Notes: generated from the sequence alone by a model not told the origin. Positions 9,543 through 19,365 are shown, numbered from the stretch's first letter. The stretch: 63,610 bases of DNA from TH1177 sp042138015 (GCA_042138015.1 JBHIVA010000006.1:1-63610), one strand, 5' to 3'. Program-made: numbers and translations.

Positions 9543-10184
9543 CTAATTCTTATCTGTTCTCAATCTTGGCAGATTCCAGTTGTATTTCATAGCAAGTAAC
9601 CTAAATCCTGTAATAATAACTATACATGTTAGCATTGATAAATAATAATTTACATCAAAGTATAACATAACAAAAAAAATCACAATACCTAAAAAACTTG
9701 CGGATGCATATAATTCCTTGACGAATACAAGTGGAATTTCCCTAACAAATACATCTCTGAGAATACCTCCTCCGATAGCAGTAGCCATTCCTGCGAAAGT
9801 CATCGCAATAAAGCTTAGACCAAAAGTTTCATAAGCAATACTCGCACCTAAAATACTAAATACTCCTAAACCTATGGCATCAAATTTTAAGAATAAATTA
9901 ACATTTTGTTTAAAGAAACGATATAAGAAAAATACTGCTAACCCCGTCGAAACTGCAACTACTAAATAAAAAGGGTCTATTAAGATTTTTGGGGGAATTC
10001 TATCCAAAATTATATCTCGAATAATTCCACCAGCCAAACCCGTACTACAAGCTAATATTACTATACCAACAATATCCATTTTATGTTCTATTGCTTTTAA
10101 AGCTCCAGTTACTGCAAACGCCATCGTACCAAATAGATCAAGAAATTGTAATAATACAGGTATAGAAAAGGTAAAGTCCCCCAA
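9543..10184 (-). CDS. TRIC-type / UPF0126 membrane channel protein
   Basis: The 213-residue protein has about seven membrane helices arranged as two homologous halves. Each half has a glycine-rich helix ending in a conserved Arg-Asp: GLAGGIIRDIILDRIPP and AIGGGILRDVFVREIPL. This is the signature of the TRIC (trimeric intracellular cation channel) / UPF0126 family; bacterial and archaeal members conduct K+ or Na+. Length fits the family. The start after CCCCCAATT at 10184 is an ATG. It lies 76 bases downstream of the neighbouring minus-strand gene. Confidence 0.85.
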   Translation of the reverse strand: MGDFTFSIPVLLQFLDLFGTMAFAVTGALKAIEHKMDIVGIVILACSTGLAGGIIRDIILDRIPPKILIDPFYLVVAVSTGLAVFFLYRFFKQNVNLFLKFDAIGLGVFSILGASIAYETFGLSFIAMTFAGMATAIGGGILRDVFVREIPLVFVKELYASASFLGIVIFFVMLYFDVNYYLSMLTCIVIITGFRLLAMKYNWNLPRLRTDKN

Positions 10185-10259
10185 TTAGGATTATATAAAA
10201 TAAGTTAATATTATTTAAATCGATTTAAATGAATATATAAAATATTTATATCAAATTTT

Positions 10260-10655
10260 TTAATGCAGGATCTTTGGAGCCTTTATTCCCTTATTATTTA
10301 AAATAATATAAACTTGTGGTAAAGAGTAGACAAAACCAATATGAACACAGTCTGTTTTTTCGTCTAATAAACATCTTAGCTCACCATTTTTCAAAATTAC
10401 CTCAACGATCCTATTTTTTTTATTGTCTTTGAGTAATACACGATCATTATCTATTGAAATTTTTTCCATAAATGGAGCTTGTTTGGCAAAAGCTTCATGC
10501 TTTATCATCATCTCCTGCATCATACTTGTCAAATATCCAGAAAAACTTGTTATACCTTTTAATTCTAAATCATTTTTTCTTTTTTCATATATTCTAAAAA
10601 ATTTATTATAAACATTTTCACTAACTGTTATGGATTTAAAACCTGGTTTTGGCAT
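10260..10655 (-). CDS. Conserved archaeal protein with RHH-like N-terminus and CxH tail
   Basis: The likely start is the ATG at 10655 (MPKPGFKSITVSENVY), because the N-terminus then looks like a short strand followed by helices, as in ribbon-helix-helix DNA-binding proteins. A longer reading frame to 10715 adds 20 unlikely residues. The protein is 131 residues. The middle contains SFSGYLTSMMQEMMIKH. The C-terminus has CLLDEKTDCVHIGFVYSLPQVY, with a Cys-x-His pair reminiscent of SWIM-like zinc sites, which I recall as recurrent in Nitrososphaeria. A role in DNA binding is inference. Confidence 0.6.
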   Translation of the reverse strand: MPKPGFKSITVSENVYNKFFRIYEKRKNDLELKGITSFSGYLTSMMQEMMIKHEAFAKQAPFMEKISIDNDRVLLKDNKKNRIVEVILKNGELRCLLDEKTDCVHIGFVYSLPQVYIILNNKGIKAPKILH

Positions 10656-11204
10656 ATATAAATTCCGTAAATAACCGTAACTTATAAAATTTACTATACT
10701 TAAAATTTCAATCAAATAATTATCAGTTGATATTTATGATCAATTAATTTTTGATTGATCTTCTTTGAAATAACTATATAGTTGTATACAAGGAGAGACA
10801 CATATAGTTTAGTACATTTATCAATATGAGATTCTAATACAGGATAAATAAACTTTACAAAAAAATTTAAATACAAACAATTAGGCTAGTTCTTCATAAT
10901 AATAAAATGAATAAATCAATATCAGGTTGGTCTTTATTATTAATAAAAAAGTACTATTACGATTAAACATTGAATATTCTCACATATTGTAGGAAATGAT
11001 AATAGAGGGTCTGAAATCTTATTATTTGGGATTAAATTTTATTAAATCCAGTGTATTATTTACTTTTCAATTTGTAATTTTTCAACTTTTTAATAAAGTA
11101 CATACTATTAATAAGGACTGTTTTTATCGTAATAAACTAATACTATAATTTAGTTTTTTAATTTCCACTCAAGAAATTCCATATATTTAAATAGAGCTAA
11201 AAAG
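10656..11204. other. Intergenic region upstream of the FTR1 gene
   Basis: About 550 AT-rich bases separate divergent genes. A half-site-like TTAGGCTAG lies near 10884. A TATA-like ATATATTTAAATAG (11181-11194) serves the FTR1 gene. I found no small ORF or RNA gene. Confidence 0.35.
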
Positions 11205-11218
11205 TTAGGATAACCTAA
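11205..11218 (+). promoter_or_regulatory. Iron-box-like operator of the FTR1 gene
   Basis: TTAGGATAACCTAA is an imperfect palindrome of the form TTAG-N6-CTAA, similar to half-sites of the DtxR/IdeR iron box. It lies about 11 bases downstream of a TATA-like element (11181-11194), at the expected transcription start. A bound repressor would therefore block initiation of the iron permease gene. The same motif occurs twice ahead of the regulator gene at 13746. Confidence 0.6.
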
Positions 11219-11250
11219 TATCTTTAAAAAACAGAGACGGAAAAAGTGAT

Positions 11251-13689
11251 ATGGAAGACCTTCAACGTAATTTGAATATAAAAAGTTTATCGAGTTTATT
11301 GATATATTCAATTATGATATTAGTGATATTCACTTTTTCTTTTCCTTCTATTTCTTCCCAAGATGATAAAAATGAAAGTAGTCTCGCAGGTAAAACTATG
11401 ACTTTACAAGAAAATGATTTACAACAGAAATTTATAATATTTGTTAATCTTGAAAGAATTCAAACATACATAGATTTAGCCGAAAATAACCTCAATTCAG
11501 GTAATACAAATAATGCCTTTTCACATGCATATATACCCCATCAAACCATATTTCCATCAATAAAGAAAGAAATAACTGAAGTTGATCCAACGATATCTAT
11601 AGAATTAGAAAGGTTACTAACTGATCTGCCAATGCATTTGACCAATTTTGAAAACAACCAAAAGGATATAGTTAAAAGTACTATCACTGAAATTCAAAGT
11701 GCTATTGGATCGTTAATTAATAAATTAATTTACACGGAAAATATAAACTCAGATTATTTTCTTCTTCAGAGTTCTATAGTATTGTTAAGGGATGTAATAA
11801 CTATGTCAAACGAGTTAAAAAATCTCCAATCATCTGACGTCCAACTGGAGTATGAGAATCTTGAAGCACTGTTGAACAAGTCAAAAGAACAATTTACAAA
11901 GATATCTGATATATTAAATGAAGAAAACAAAAGCTCAATTCTCTCTTTGTTTTCGACTAGTGAAAAACAGTTACATAATAAGAATCTAGATTCTTTTTCT
12001 TCTTCACTTGATTCATTAGAAAATAAGTTAATAAATTTATCACCCTCAATTACACAATCTGCTAAACATAACGAATATGGAAAATATTTTGCAAACATAC
12101 GTTCACTAGTCGAAAAAGCGTTAGTTAACATTCAGAATAGTGATTATAGAGAAGCAGATAAATTGGTGATTTCCGCTTATCTTGATAATTATGAATATCT
12201 AGAGGCTCCATTGGAACAAAAAGATCCAAAGCTAATGGTTGACATAGAATTAAGTCTCAGAGAGAAACTTCGTGAACTTATAAAAGAGAAAGAATCGCCA
12301 GAAAAGATCAAATTATTTATATATAATAATATATTGGACAAAATTGACCAAGCAGAATCATTATTACAAAATAATATTTCAATTTCCTCATCGGATCAGG
12401 ACAGTATGAATCCTCAAAATATTGAAGGAAAAAATTTGGCAGATATTGATTTACTAAAGAAGGGATTTGGGACATTTGAGGGAGAAAGAAAAGCTATGGG
12501 TGACTCGGATGAGACTACACAGAAGGGAGTAAGAAATGATATTGATCAAATAAGAATAAACCTCATCAAAGTATTAGATTTATATAAAAATGAGAAATAT
12601 GATGAAGCTTTAGCACTTTCTAGATCTGCTTATCTTGATAGTTATGAAAAAATTGAGCTACCTCTTAGACCAATCGATCCAGATTTCACTTTAGAAATGG
12701 AAATAAGATTTGCAGAGCTCAGAAACCTTATTGAACAAAGAGAATCATATGAAAAAATTTTAAATACAATTTCTGAAATTCAAGGAGGTCTAGACGAATC
12801 GGAGAGACTTGTTTCAGGAATAGGGTCTATTGCACCAGGGATTGCTTTCTCTTCCTCCTTTTCTCTGATATTCAGAGAAGGCTTAGAATCTGCATTGATT
12901 ATAGGAGCAATTACTACATATTTAGAAGCGTCTAGAAATGATCGGTTTAAACGACATGTATATTTTGGGATTTTAATTGCTATTGGTGCTACCGCGATAA
13001 CATGGTTTATAGCTCAGTTTCTAATAGAAATTTCTGGAGTCAATCGAGAACTTATTGAAGCAATAGCTGGAATATCTGCAGTAGCCGTTTTGTTTTGGGT
13101 AAGCTTCTGGGTTCTAAACAAAATTGAAACCAAAAAATGGATTGAATTTGTTAAATCCAAGGTATGGAAGGCTACTACAACAGGTAGTGCAATGGTTTTT
13201 GTAATGCTCGCTTTTTTCACCGTTTATCGAGAAGGATTTGAGACTGTTCTCTTCTATCAGGCAATGTTCTCTTTTGCCAAACATATGGAATTATTTATTA
13301 TATCGGGTATGTTAGTAGGCTTGGTAGTTATTATATCAGTAGCGTTAATCGTAAACAAATTAGGTAAACGATTACCATTGCGGGTTCTTTTTGGTCTCAC
13401 AATGGGAATAGGAGCTTATATGTCTATTACATTCCTTGGAAATGCAATACGTGAATTTCAAGAAGTTGGATATATTTCTACTACTCACTTATTCGGAATA
13501 ATTCCCAGATTGGATGTAAACCTTGCAACTATGACTGGAATACATCCTACTTTGGAGACTGTTGTAGGGCAGGTAATTTTATTATCGATATATCTTGTTG
13601 GTTCTCTATATATCCTTGTTATACAACCTAGAAAAAAGAAAATGATCGAATCTTCCCGGAAATCCATGTCTGATTTTCAAAAGAAATAG
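11251..13689 (+). CDS. FTR1-family iron permease with large extracytoplasmic helical region
   Basis: The 812-residue protein has an N-terminal hydrophobic segment (about residues 14-32). Then come some 500 residues of helical, extracytoplasmic-looking sequence. The C-terminal FTR1 permease domain follows, with two REGxE iron-binding motifs: FREGLESALII near residue 541 and YREGFETVLFY near 659. The helical region contains repeated modules around AYLDNYEYLEAPL and AYLDSYEKIELPL, each followed by DP and an acidic helix. The likely job is import of iron (Fe3+ or Fe2+) across the membrane. The operator at 11205 implies iron-dependent control. The adjacent winged-helix gene may be part of the same regulon. 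Confidence 0.85.
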   Translation: MEDLQRNLNIKSLSSLLIYSIMILVIFTFSFPSISSQDDKNESSLAGKTMTLQENDLQQKFIIFVNLERIQTYIDLAENNLNSGNTNNAFSHAYIPHQTIFPSIKKEITEVDPTISIELERLLTDLPMHLTNFENNQKDIVKSTITEIQSAIGSLINKLIYTENINSDYFLLQSSIVLLRDVITMSNELKNLQSSDVQLEYENLEALLNKSKEQFTKISDILNEENKSSILSLFSTSEKQLHNKNLDSFSSSLDSLENKLINLSPSITQSAKHNEYGKYFANIRSLVEKALVNIQNSDYREADKLVISAYLDNYEYLEAPLEQKDPKLMVDIELSLREKLRELIKEKESPEKIKLFIYNNILDKIDQAESLLQNNISISSSDQDSMNPQNIEGKNLADIDLLKKGFGTFEGERKAMGDSDETTQKGVRNDIDQIRINLIKVLDLYKNEKYDEALALSRSAYLDSYEKIELPLRPIDPDFTLEMEIRFAELRNLIEQRESYEKILNTISEIQGGLDESERLVSGIGSIAPGIAFSSSFSLIFREGLESALIIGAITTYLEASRNDRFKRHVYFGILIAIGATAITWFIAQFLIEISGVNRELIEAIAGISAVAVLFWVSFWVLNKIETKKWIEFVKSKVWKATTTGSAMVFVMLAFFTVYREGFETVLFYQAMFSFAKHMELFIISGMLVGLVVIISVALIVNKLGKRLPLRVLFGLTMGIGAYMSITFLGNAIREFQEVGYISTTHLFGIIPRLDVNLATMTGIHPTLETVVGQVILLSIYLVGSLYILVIQPRKKKMIESSRKSMSDFQKK

Positions 13690-13715
13690 CAATTCCTATT
13701 TCGAAAGTTTATATA

Positions 13716-13743
13716 TTAGTCTACCCTAATTAGTCTAACCTAA
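13716..13743 (+). promoter_or_regulatory. Tandem iron-box-like operator of the winged-helix gene
   Basis: Two directly abutting 14-mers, TTAGTCTACCCTAA (13716-13729) and TTAGTCTAACCTAA (13730-13743), differ by one base. Both fit TTAG-N6-CTAA. They fill the space between a TATA-like TTTATATA (13708-13715) and the ATG at 13746. The motif is shared with the FTR1 promoter, so a DtxR/IdeR-type metal regulator is the likely ligand. Confidence 0.65.
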
Positions 13744-13745
13744 TT

Positions 13746-14075
13746 ATGTTAACAAGTACCTCGATAAAAAAAAATTGGGATATTGATAAAAATGTACAGA
13801 TATATTTTTTAAAAAATTTAATTGGGAATGAAACATATAAAGTTATTTTAGCAATAATGAAATCTTCTAAGACAATTTACCAAATTCATCATGAAACAAA
13901 TGTCCCATTAAGTACTATTTATAAAAGAATGAAGAAATTGGAAAAAATGGGGATTGTATTCATTGATAGAATTCATATTAATTGTAAAGGAAAAAAAAAT
14001 ATTTTTTATAAAAGTAGATTAAAATCAGTAACATTTACACTAGATGAAAATGAAGTTGATCTTATTGTGAACTAG
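13746..14075 (+). CDS. Winged-helix transcriptional regulator
   Basis: This is a 109-residue DNA-binding protein. Residues 30-85 form a winged helix with recognition-helix-like TNVPLSTIYKRMKKLEKMG, as in ArsR/MarR-like archaeal regulators that read a helix-turn-helix as 'start with a stimulus, choose splice of helix pair'. The C-terminus (YKSRLKSVTFTLDENEVDLIV) is a beta-hairpin plus helix. It has no metal-binding Cys or His cluster of its own. The ATG at 13746 sits about 30 bases after a TATA-like element, so the transcript is probably leaderless. The tandem iron-box-like operator suggests that it responds to metal through another regulator and then acts on downstream genes. Confidence 0.65.
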   Translation: MLTSTSIKKNWDIDKNVQIYFLKNLIGNETYKVILAIMKSSKTIYQIHHETNVPLSTIYKRMKKLEKMGIVFIDRIHINCKGKKNIFYKSRLKSVTFTLDENEVDLIVN

Positions 14076-14278
14076 CTTAACATTTTTTTGCTTACAATAT
14101 ATTTTTTTATAATATCTTGATTATTTCTAATTATATTGATATCATATTTTTTATAGAAATTCTTCCTATTAGAGAAGTATTATTCCTTTCATCTTTTTTC
14201 GTAAGGATTATAACATGTATACAAATAATAATTTAGATTAAGAGTAATTCAATAAAACCTTACATCAGACCCTTTAGT

Positions 14279-16609
14279 TTGTATTACTATGAATTAACTA
14301 GATCCATTTTTTTGATAATGTCATTTGCTGGATTACTTTCCAGCGGATGGTTTGGTATTCCCCTAATTCCACATTATTTTACGGATAAAGATATTGATCC
14401 TCTTAACATTATCTTAACAGTTCTAAGTGTACTTAGTATTATTTGGGGGATAATGGCTTATAGAGAATTTACTAAATTTATTAATGCTATTATAGGAGCT
14501 AGAGATGTTTGTAAAACAATAGACCCAAAAATTGGAAATTACGACTATTCATCATTTAATCCAGTAACAAAAGGATTTGAAAGAGGTTATGTACATCTCA
14601 GTGTAACTGATTTCTGGGATAGCGAAACACGAGTTCCTGATTGGTTGGATAAAGGAAAGTATTGGCATATTCTTCTGAGACTTCAAACAAGTGGTAAAGA
14701 TATTTTACTTAGAGTGGACAAAGATTTAGATCTCCAGTTTTTTTCAGAAAAAAAAATAGCAGCTACTACTTACAAAGAAAATCTAACAAAGAAAAAACTC
14801 TTTAGGAAAAAATCTAGATATATAGTTAGTATTCCTCAATGGTTGGTAATGAACACTGATATTAATCACATTACAAAAACTAGATTAAATATATCTGATT
14901 TAGATTTCGGTATGCTAATAAACTCTGTTAACAAGCAGATAAATCAAGCATCTAACACTATAATAGAACATGAAACAAAAAGAATCAAATATTCTTGGAT
15001 CCCTAGCCTAATTTCTATATATTTAGTTCAGAGTTTACCTTTAAAAATTTTATATGAAGAAATTTATGCAAAAACTGTAAAATATATACCTGCACAACAA
15101 GGACATATAATAGACAAAACTAACTTAAACCTTTCTTATATGACTATCGATGAATTAAGTGAATCATTGCTTGTATTAGCAAAAATCAGGAATATCAAAA
15201 AAGAAAAAATAGACAAAATTCGACATATCATCCGATTTTTGAGAAACATGTATGCTAAACAAGGTCTGGGAGATGGATCAAATAGATATCACAATTTCCA
15301 CCATAGTTTAGAAGTTGCATATTTAAGTATACAAATGCTACCTACAGAATTTCGTGGAACCTATTTTACGCCAGAAGATTATGAGTTTTTATTGATATCA
15401 GGTTTACTACATGATTATGATTTAGAGCAGGGCAAATATAAGACTAGTATAGGAACATTTAGATCAGAAGGTCCAAAAGTTGAAAGAACCATCTCAGCTA
15501 TATCTGATATGCGTATTGTTGATGCTTACTACAGTATGAATGAATTAGAATTTAAATCCTACTTTAGGGAAAATAAAAGTAGTCTTATCCCTCCAATAGA
15601 TTATGTAACTACTCATCCAGAATATGTAAAGAAAGATCATCCAATACAAAATATTATAATACAAGCTATGATATGGAGAACAGATTACCCTTTTATACAA
15701 AAGATTTCATCAATGCAAAAATATCGAGATTTATTACTAAATATAAAAAATCCAGACGACAGAAATAAATATGAATTATTATCCGAGGTTTTATGGCTAG
15801 CTGATTTATCTGTGACCTATATGAGCTCGGATCCAATTAGTGCCTGGGATAGAGTGACACATCTTTATAATGAATTAATGCTTTCAAAATTAGAGGCGGT
15901 ATCAAAAACCGATAAATTCTTTTTGGAATTTATCGATGTCAACCTTTTCAAGGAATTAATAAATAATAGAAATTTTCCCAATATATTTAGGCAAAGGTGG
16001 AATTTGATATATCAATTTTATCATGAGGGTAATCCTTCAACTCAAATTAACAAAACTATTTCAAAAGCCCAAAAATCATTTTCAAAAATAAACCTAGATA
16101 TGGGTTTGACAATAGGCGATCATCTGTTCTATCTTGCTTCAAATCATCCTGAAGAGTATTTTGTCGCTATAGGAAGTGACGAACGGCAGATATTGAACAT
16201 AAAAAATAAGATAACCTTATTAGAGTCACAAAATGTAACAGTTTTTTGGGGCGATTATATCAAATTGCTGTCTAATATTAGTCCTAGGTCAATAGATAAT
16301 ATTTTTCTTATTTTATCAAATTTCGACCACTTACAAAATATTGCTTTAGACAAGAATAAATTTAAAATAATCTTTGAAAATGCATCATCTGCATTAAAAC
16401 CCAATGGATCAATTCTATTAATAACAAATATAGTAGATAATGATAAACGTATCGAAATAGTTTCTATGGCAGAAAAAAATGGATTTAGATTATCATCATC
16501 ACCTGCATATGGAACCTATTTTAGTAAATCATTTACTTTGGAACACTTCTCTGTTGATGATAATCTATCTTTTTTATTATTTCAATCCAAGAGCAATGTA
16601 CCAGATTGA
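14279..16609 (+). CDS. Membrane HD phosphohydrolase (class I PDE-like) fused to a methyltransferase-like domain
   Basis: The 776-residue protein has two N-terminal membrane helices (about residues 8-30 and 40-62), then about 260 residues of unknown fold. An HD-type domain follows, with YHNFHHSLEVAY near residue 335 and LLHDYDLEQG near 374; this resembles the HNxxH and HDxD blocks of class I cyclic-nucleotide phosphodiesterases. The last 180 residues look like a Rossmann methyltransferase. The pattern GDHLFYLASNHPEEYFVAIG, then NVTVFWGDY and SIDNIFLIL, recalls the tRNA m7G methyltransferase TrmB. The glycine motif is weak. The start is a TTG at 14279. The architecture is unfamiliar to me; a membrane nucleotide-signalling role is inference. 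Confidence 0.6.
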   Translation: MYYYELTRSIFLIMSFAGLLSSGWFGIPLIPHYFTDKDIDPLNIILTVLSVLSIIWGIMAYREFTKFINAIIGARDVCKTIDPKIGNYDYSSFNPVTKGFERGYVHLSVTDFWDSETRVPDWLDKGKYWHILLRLQTSGKDILLRVDKDLDLQFFSEKKIAATTYKENLTKKKLFRKKSRYIVSIPQWLVMNTDINHITKTRLNISDLDFGMLINSVNKQINQASNTIIEHETKRIKYSWIPSLISIYLVQSLPLKILYEEIYAKTVKYIPAQQGHIIDKTNLNLSYMTIDELSESLLVLAKIRNIKKEKIDKIRHIIRFLRNMYAKQGLGDGSNRYHNFHHSLEVAYLSIQMLPTEFRGTYFTPEDYEFLLISGLLHDYDLEQGKYKTSIGTFRSEGPKVERTISAISDMRIVDAYYSMNELEFKSYFRENKSSLIPPIDYVTTHPEYVKKDHPIQNIIIQAMIWRTDYPFIQKISSMQKYRDLLLNIKNPDDRNKYELLSEVLWLADLSVTYMSSDPISAWDRVTHLYNELMLSKLEAVSKTDKFFLEFIDVNLFKELINNRNFPNIFRQRWNLIYQFYHEGNPSTQINKTISKAQKSFSKINLDMGLTIGDHLFYLASNHPEEYFVAIGSDERQILNIKNKITLLESQNVTVFWGDYIKLLSNISPRSIDNIFLILSNFDHLQNIALDKNKFKIIFENASSALKPNGSILLITNIVDNDKRIEIVSMAEKNGFRLSSSPAYGTYFSKSFTLEHFSVDDNLSFLLFQSKSNVPD

Positions 16610-16680
16610 TTTAACTCATAAGATAGATAACGATTTTTAAAAATATATAAATGAACCAACGATTACGATATTAAAAAGGG

Positions 16681-17751
16681 ATGTCGGAAAAAATTAAAGT
16701 CGCAATTGCTGGTGTAGGAAATTGTGCTTCAGCCCTTATTCAAGGGATACAATATTATAAATCGATGAATGAAAAGGATTCAACAGGATTAACATCTTAT
16801 AACTTGGCAGGTTATACGCCTGAGGATATTGAATTTGTTGCCGCTTTCGATGTCTCTGATTCAAAGGTAGGATTAGATATATCTAAAGCGATTTTTTCTG
16901 AACCAAATAACGCAATGAAAATCATTTCAGTGGATAATTTAGATGTTAAGGTGAACAAAGGAAAGGTTTTAGACGGAGTGGGCAAACATCTATCTGAAAA
17001 AATTCGTATTTCTCAAGAACCTGTCGTAGATGTAGCAACTATTTTGAAGGACACTAATACAGATATACTCTTGAATTACCTGCCAGTAGGAAGTAGAGAG
17101 GCTACAAAATATTATACCGATCAATGCCTGAATGCTGGAGTCTCTTTTATAAATGCGATACCTGTTTTTATTGCTTCTGAACCTAAATGGCAGACCTCAT
17201 TTAGGGATAAAAATATTGTATGTGCTGGTGACGATATTATGAGTCAAGTAGGAGCAACGGTTGTCCACAAAACTTTAGTAAAGCTATTTATCGATAGAGG
17301 CGTTAAGGTTGATTCGACCTATCAATTGAATATAGGGGGTGATATGGACTTTTACAACATGCTTGATGCGGAACGATTAGAAGATAAAAGAATCAGCAAA
17401 ACTAGTGCAGTAGAAGCCATGTCTCCTTACACTATTTCAATGAGGATAGGTCCTTCAGACTATGTGGATTCTCTTAGGAATGATAAAGTTTGTTATATCA
17501 ATATCCGAGGTAAGAAATTCGGAAACATTCCGATCGAATTGGATTTAAAATTAAGAGTTGCAGATGCTTATAATAGTGCAGGTATAATGATCGATGCTAT
17601 CCGTGCAACTAAAATTGCAATTGATCGAGGAATCTCTGGATCTCTAGAGAGTGTATCTGCATATTGTTTCAAACACCCCCCAATTCAAATGTCGTATACA
17701 AAAGCTAAAGAAAATTTTGTCGAATTTGTTAATGGTCAAAGGGATCTTTAA
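16681..17751 (+). CDS. ino1: Inositol-3-phosphate synthase (myo-inositol-1-phosphate synthase)
   Basis: This enzyme converts glucose-6-phosphate to inositol-phosphate with NAD, the first step toward inositol head groups of archaeal lipids. The N-terminal Rossmann motif is VAIAGVGNCASALIQG, and ISRTS-like and GGDMDFYN blocks follow. The middle contains VNAIPVFIAS-type and GDDIMSQVGAT sequences, the catalytic region of the archaeal family. At 356 residues it has the short archaeal length. A TATA-like AAAAATATATAAATG (about 16636-16650) lies ahead of the ATG at 16681. It is monocistronic and convergent with the TrmB-like regulator. Confidence 0.9.
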   Translation: MSEKIKVAIAGVGNCASALIQGIQYYKSMNEKDSTGLTSYNLAGYTPEDIEFVAAFDVSDSKVGLDISKAIFSEPNNAMKIISVDNLDVKVNKGKVLDGVGKHLSEKIRISQEPVVDVATILKDTNTDILLNYLPVGSREATKYYTDQCLNAGVSFINAIPVFIASEPKWQTSFRDKNIVCAGDDIMSQVGATVVHKTLVKLFIDRGVKVDSTYQLNIGGDMDFYNMLDAERLEDKRISKTSAVEAMSPYTISMRIGPSDYVDSLRNDKVCYINIRGKKFGNIPIELDLKLRVADAYNSAGIMIDAIRATKIAIDRGISGSLESVSAYCFKHPPIQMSYTKAKENFVEFVNGQRDL

Positions 17752-17971
17752 ACTTATTATATTCACCAAAATTGTCAGCAATATATAATATATTTTCATG
17801 TAAAATGACAAACTCCAAACTCAAGATCTTCATCATTTTTTATTTCTCAGAAGGGCTATTTTCTTCATCGTTTGCCAAAATCAAGACGATAGAATAAAAT
17901 AAAAATTTAACTCATTATCAACGTAATAACTGTTAGAACGTGTCTCAAATTTGAATTTACAATTTTTAGAG

Positions 17972-18745
17972 TTAAACTCCTTTGGTTCTAGCATCATTCC
18001 ATAAATATTGAAAATAGTCTTTAGCATATCCTGCTAATCCTGGATGTTCTGCCCAAATAGCTATTGGTTCGAACCCCCCCTTTTCACTTCTTTCCTCACC
18101 TAATAGTATCAAGACTTGTTTTCCATCACCAATAACTCCTCCTCCAAACATATTATCCTTAATTCGCACGTCTGCGATTCTAGATATAGCTTTTATTATT
18201 TCGATGTTTGTACCCTCTGAAACTAATACTATTATTTTTATTCCTTTATCATATAATGTTCTAAGAAGCGGTTGTAACGGTTTTGCAATCTCTTGGGCTA
18301 TTTGTGGCAATGCAATTAAAAGTTCCTTTTGACTTGTCTGGATAATCTCATTGACTTTAGTAGCGATATTATAAAATCCTCTGACTACCCATATTTCTGG
18401 TTTTTCTTTTACTCCACTTTTTTGATAGATTGGCATCAATTCGTTTCTAATTATATCTTCATTATACTTTATTTCACTCTCTTTTTGTATTTTTATAGCT
18501 TCAAGTGCTGTTGACGGAGATTTTGGAAAAAATTTTTGAGGTCGTGAACTATTTGACTCTAACCATACTTTATCTTCCAATGAATTCAAGACCTCATATA
18601 TTTTTGAATATGGAACCCCTGATTTTTTGGATATGTCGGAAGCAGTTAGTGGTCCATGTTCTAATAATGCTAAATATACCTTAATTTCATAACTAGTCAA
18701 GCCAAGAGTTTCCATTGCTTTTCTTGACTTGTCGCTTATATTCAT
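17972..18745 (-). CDS. TrmB-family transcriptional regulator
   Basis: The 257-residue protein has an N-terminal winged helix (residues 10-75) with the TrmB pattern LGLTSYEIKVYLALLEHGPLT, then SGVPYSKIYEVLNSLEDK. A C-terminal PLD-like effector domain (about 110-255) contains EIWVVRGFYNIATKVNEII. TrmB proteins sense sugars or other metabolites and repress or activate metabolic genes. The C-terminal domain lacks an obvious HKD motif, as is usual for TrmB. It stands alone on the minus strand. Its targets are not visible, though the ino1 and mpgS neighbours could be candidates. Confidence 0.85.
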   Translation of the reverse strand: MNISDKSRKAMETLGLTSYEIKVYLALLEHGPLTASDISKKSGVPYSKIYEVLNSLEDKVWLESNSSRPQKFFPKSPSTALEAIKIQKESEIKYNEDIIRNELMPIYQKSGVKEKPEIWVVRGFYNIATKVNEIIQTSQKELLIALPQIAQEIAKPLQPLLRTLYDKGIKIIVLVSEGTNIEIIKAISRIADVRIKDNMFGGGVIGDGKQVLILLGEERSEKGGFEPIAIWAEHPGLAGYAKDYFQYLWNDARTKGV

Positions 18746-19365
18746 TGGATCAAATTCATATTTATATGGTGTAATATAAGTCTGCTCACACTCTAAAAAT
18801 CATATATTTTATTAGATAGAATATTTAGAGAAATAAATTGATAACTTACTTTTAATATATTTATCGATTCATTAATTAATTTATCAATTACATTTATTAA
18901 ATTTCAAATCATCTTCAACAAAAACGTTAATTGTTTTCTTTCATATATGATCTTGCATTAAATCTAATCAATGTTAACTGATTTCAATTTTATCATAACT
19001 AAAAAATCAAATATTAAAAATCTAGAAAAAAACTAAAATAAATATTTGAAATTTTCAACTTCCTAATCCTTTATAGAATAATGATTTTTCCTATCCAAGA
19101 TTCAGATGTTTATAGCACAGTTTAATATGAAATAATAAATATAGATTTACTAATATTAAACTAAAGTTACATGAATATCAGATGAAAGTTATTCTTATAG
19201 ATTATGGTTCTACTCCTACTTTAATTTCACATGGTAAAAACTATGCTATGATAAATTTAATCTTTTAAACACAAGACGTAGTTTGAAACCTAATTATGGT
19301 CCAAGTAAACCAATTTAGTAAGGAAGGTTTAATAATCGTGCTCATTTTTTTGGTTATGTCTAATC
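18746..19365. other. Divergent intergenic region ahead of the EF-2 gene
   Basis: There are 620 AT-rich bases between the TrmB-type regulator and EF-2. TATA-like elements are frequent. The only plus-strand reading frame (19181-19267, 28 codons) is too short to support. I see no RNA gene or striking repeat. Confidence 0.35.

Noticed and set aside
18061..18080. tRNA T-loop-like GGTTCGAACC
   Set aside because: It is a coding palindrome inside the TrmB-type regulator gene; no cloverleaf, acceptor stem or anticodon arm surrounds it.
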